Below are positions 63,120 through 64,000 of a DNA stretch of 64,000 nucleotides, one piece after another. The notes below the pieces were generated by a model, which saw nothing but the letters and a program-made list of their open reading frames with translations, did not search any database and had not been told where the DNA came from. The DNA lies in contig VSSA01000006.1 of NCBI GenBank assembly GCA_008123405.1, positions 62,001-126,000 of the forward strand, read 5' to 3'. Numbering within the stretch: position 1 is the stretch's first letter; every line of letters starts with the position of its first letter. A program made the position numbers and the translations under genes. The stretch comes from Nocardioides sp. BGMRC 2183. Its GTDB lineage: Bacteria > Actinomycetota > Actinomycetes > Propionibacteriales > Nocardioidaceae.

Positions 63120-63991
63120 TCCCCGCCAGCTTCGAGTACGTCGCCCCGACCTCGGTCGCCGATGCGCTCGCCGCGCTCGCCGAGCACGGCGACGATGCCA
63201 AGATCCTGGCCGGAGGCCAGAGCCTGCTGCCCGTGCTGCGGATGCGGCTCAACGCCCCGGAGTGGGTGATCGACCTCGGTCGGATCGACGGCCTCCGCGG
63301 CATCCGCGACGCCGGCGACCACCTCGCCATCGGCGCGATGACCACCCACCACGACGTCGGCCGAGATCCCCTGGTGCACGAGCATGCGCTGCTGATCAGC
63401 AAGGCGATCACCCATCTGGCCGACGCCCAGGTGCGCCATCGCGGCACCTTCGGCGGCGCCCTCGCCCACGCCGACCCGGCCGGCGACCTGGGTGCTCCCG
63501 CCTGCGCCCTGCAGGCGAGCTTCGTGCTCCAGGGCCCCGGCGGCACCCGTACGGTCCCCGCCGCTGAGTTCTTCGTCGACCTGTTCGAGACCGCGATCTC
63601 GGACGACGAGATCCTCACCGAGATCCAGGTGCCCAAGCACGACGGCTGGGGGGCGTCGTACGAGAAATTCGTGCGGGTGGCACACCAGTGGCCGATCGTC
63701 GCCGTCGCCGCCACGGTGCGGATGGAGGGGGACACGATCGCCGAGGCCCGGGTCGGGCTGACCAACATGGGCTCCACTCCGGTGCGGGCCGAGGAAGCCG
63801 AGGAGGCACTGGCCGGGTGCCCCGCGACCGAGGAGGGGGTCGCGGAGGCGGCGGCGCTGGCCGCCGAGGGCACCGATCCGCCCAGCGACCTCAACGGGGA
63901 CGCGGACTATCGGCGCCATCTGGCCGGCGTGCTGACCCGGCGTGCGGTGCTGGCGGCCGCCGGGCGCAACGGCACGACCGCACCGGTCTGA
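63116..63991 (+). CDS. coxM: CO-dehydrogenase-like medium subunit, FAD-binding (CoxM)
   Basis: This 291-residue FAD subunit has ILAGGQSLLPVLRMRLNAP and GTFGGALAHADPAGDLGAPA as FAD-binding segments, and the C-terminal domain begins near residue 190. It takes electrons from the iron-sulfur clusters and passes them on to an acceptor. GTG 63116 overlaps the large-subunit stop (GTGA). AGGAG at 63994-63998 suggests that another gene follows immediately outside the window. Confidence 0.94.
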   Translation: MIPASFEYVAPTSVADALAALAEHGDDAKILAGGQSLLPVLRMRLNAPEWVIDLGRIDGLRGIRDAGDHLAIGAMTTHHDVGRDPLVHEHALLISKAITHLADAQVRHRGTFGGALAHADPAGDLGAPACALQASFVLQGPGGTRTVPAAEFFVDLFETAISDDEILTEIQVPKHDGWGASYEKFVRVAHQWPIVAVAATVRMEGDTIAEARVGLTNMGSTPVRAEEAEEALAGCPATEEGVAEAAALAAEGTDPPSDLNGDADYRRHLAGVLTRRAVLAAAGRNGTTAPV

Positions 63992-64000
63992 GAGGAGCAG

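Noticed and set aside
60160-63991. Bona fide carbon monoxide dehydrogenase
   Set aside because: The large subunit has AYRGAGR, the form II loop, rather than AYXCSFR.

Overview
The window is high-GC actinobacterial chromosome, most probably Nocardioides or a close relative in the Nocardioidaceae. Pointers are DUF3000 and DUF3263 genes, a coproporphyrin-type heme pathway (hemE, hemG/Y, hemQ), an HRDC-type RNase D, CIRCE-controlled groEL, trehalose synthesis by OtsA/OtsB, and many genes whose ATG or GTG lies 6-8 bases after a TANNNT -10 box, the leaderless arrangement common in this phylum. No phage, integrase, intact insertion sequence or CRISPR array was seen, and no gene-free stretch exceeds 300 bases.

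Layout. 1-4.0 kb: the end of HrpA, an unknown protein and an orphan solute-binding protein. 4.0-16.8 kb: DUF3000-rnd, then the heme genes hemE, hemG and hemQ, and msrB. hemG and hemQ are separated by a membrane protein and a NarL-type two-component system. hemQ and msrB are separated by a broken AbiEi/nuclease-like gene framed by two identical 47-bp repeats. 16.8-20.4 kb: a LigD-type polymerase domain and LigC DNA ligase, followed by a 169-nt imperfect palindrome. 20.4-28.3 kb: soxR, tRNA-Thr, pdxY, a GMC oxidoreductase-aldehyde dehydrogenase operon behind a KstR-like box, a DODA-type dioxygenase and an acyltransferase. 28.3-33.2 kb: ung and a three-gene operon (alpha/beta hydrolase, MFS carrier, PLP decarboxylase). 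33.2-37.7 kb: otsA, a Gfo/Idh oxidoreductase, DUF3263, LytR_C and otsB. 37.7-39.6 kb: a SAM-I riboswitch ahead of a threonine synthase-like gene and a ThiS/MoaD-type sulfur carrier. 39.6-45.3 kb: an AraC regulator, an iron box and a complete iron-siderophore uptake operon. 45.3-54.8 kb: an ECF sigma/DGPF pair, an acyl-CoA synthetase, OsmC, SGNH hydrolase, a PNPOx-family protein, groEL with two tandem CIRCE operators, and a small region of unknown genes, hairpins and a gene remnant. 55.0-64.0 kb: a form II CO-dehydrogenase-like molybdenum hydroxylase locus with its maturation genes, a GAF regulator and a matching palindromic operator at both promoters.

Three observations stand out. First, the repeat-framed AbiEi/nuclease cassette inserted between hemQ and msrB looks like a mobile unit of unrecognised type. 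Second, the SAM-riboswitch-controlled threonine synthase/sulfur-carrier pair may make homocysteine from a protein thiocarboxylate rather than threonine. Third, the regulator of the molybdenum hydroxylase operon and the operon itself share a 14-bp palindrome, which gives a directly testable regulon.
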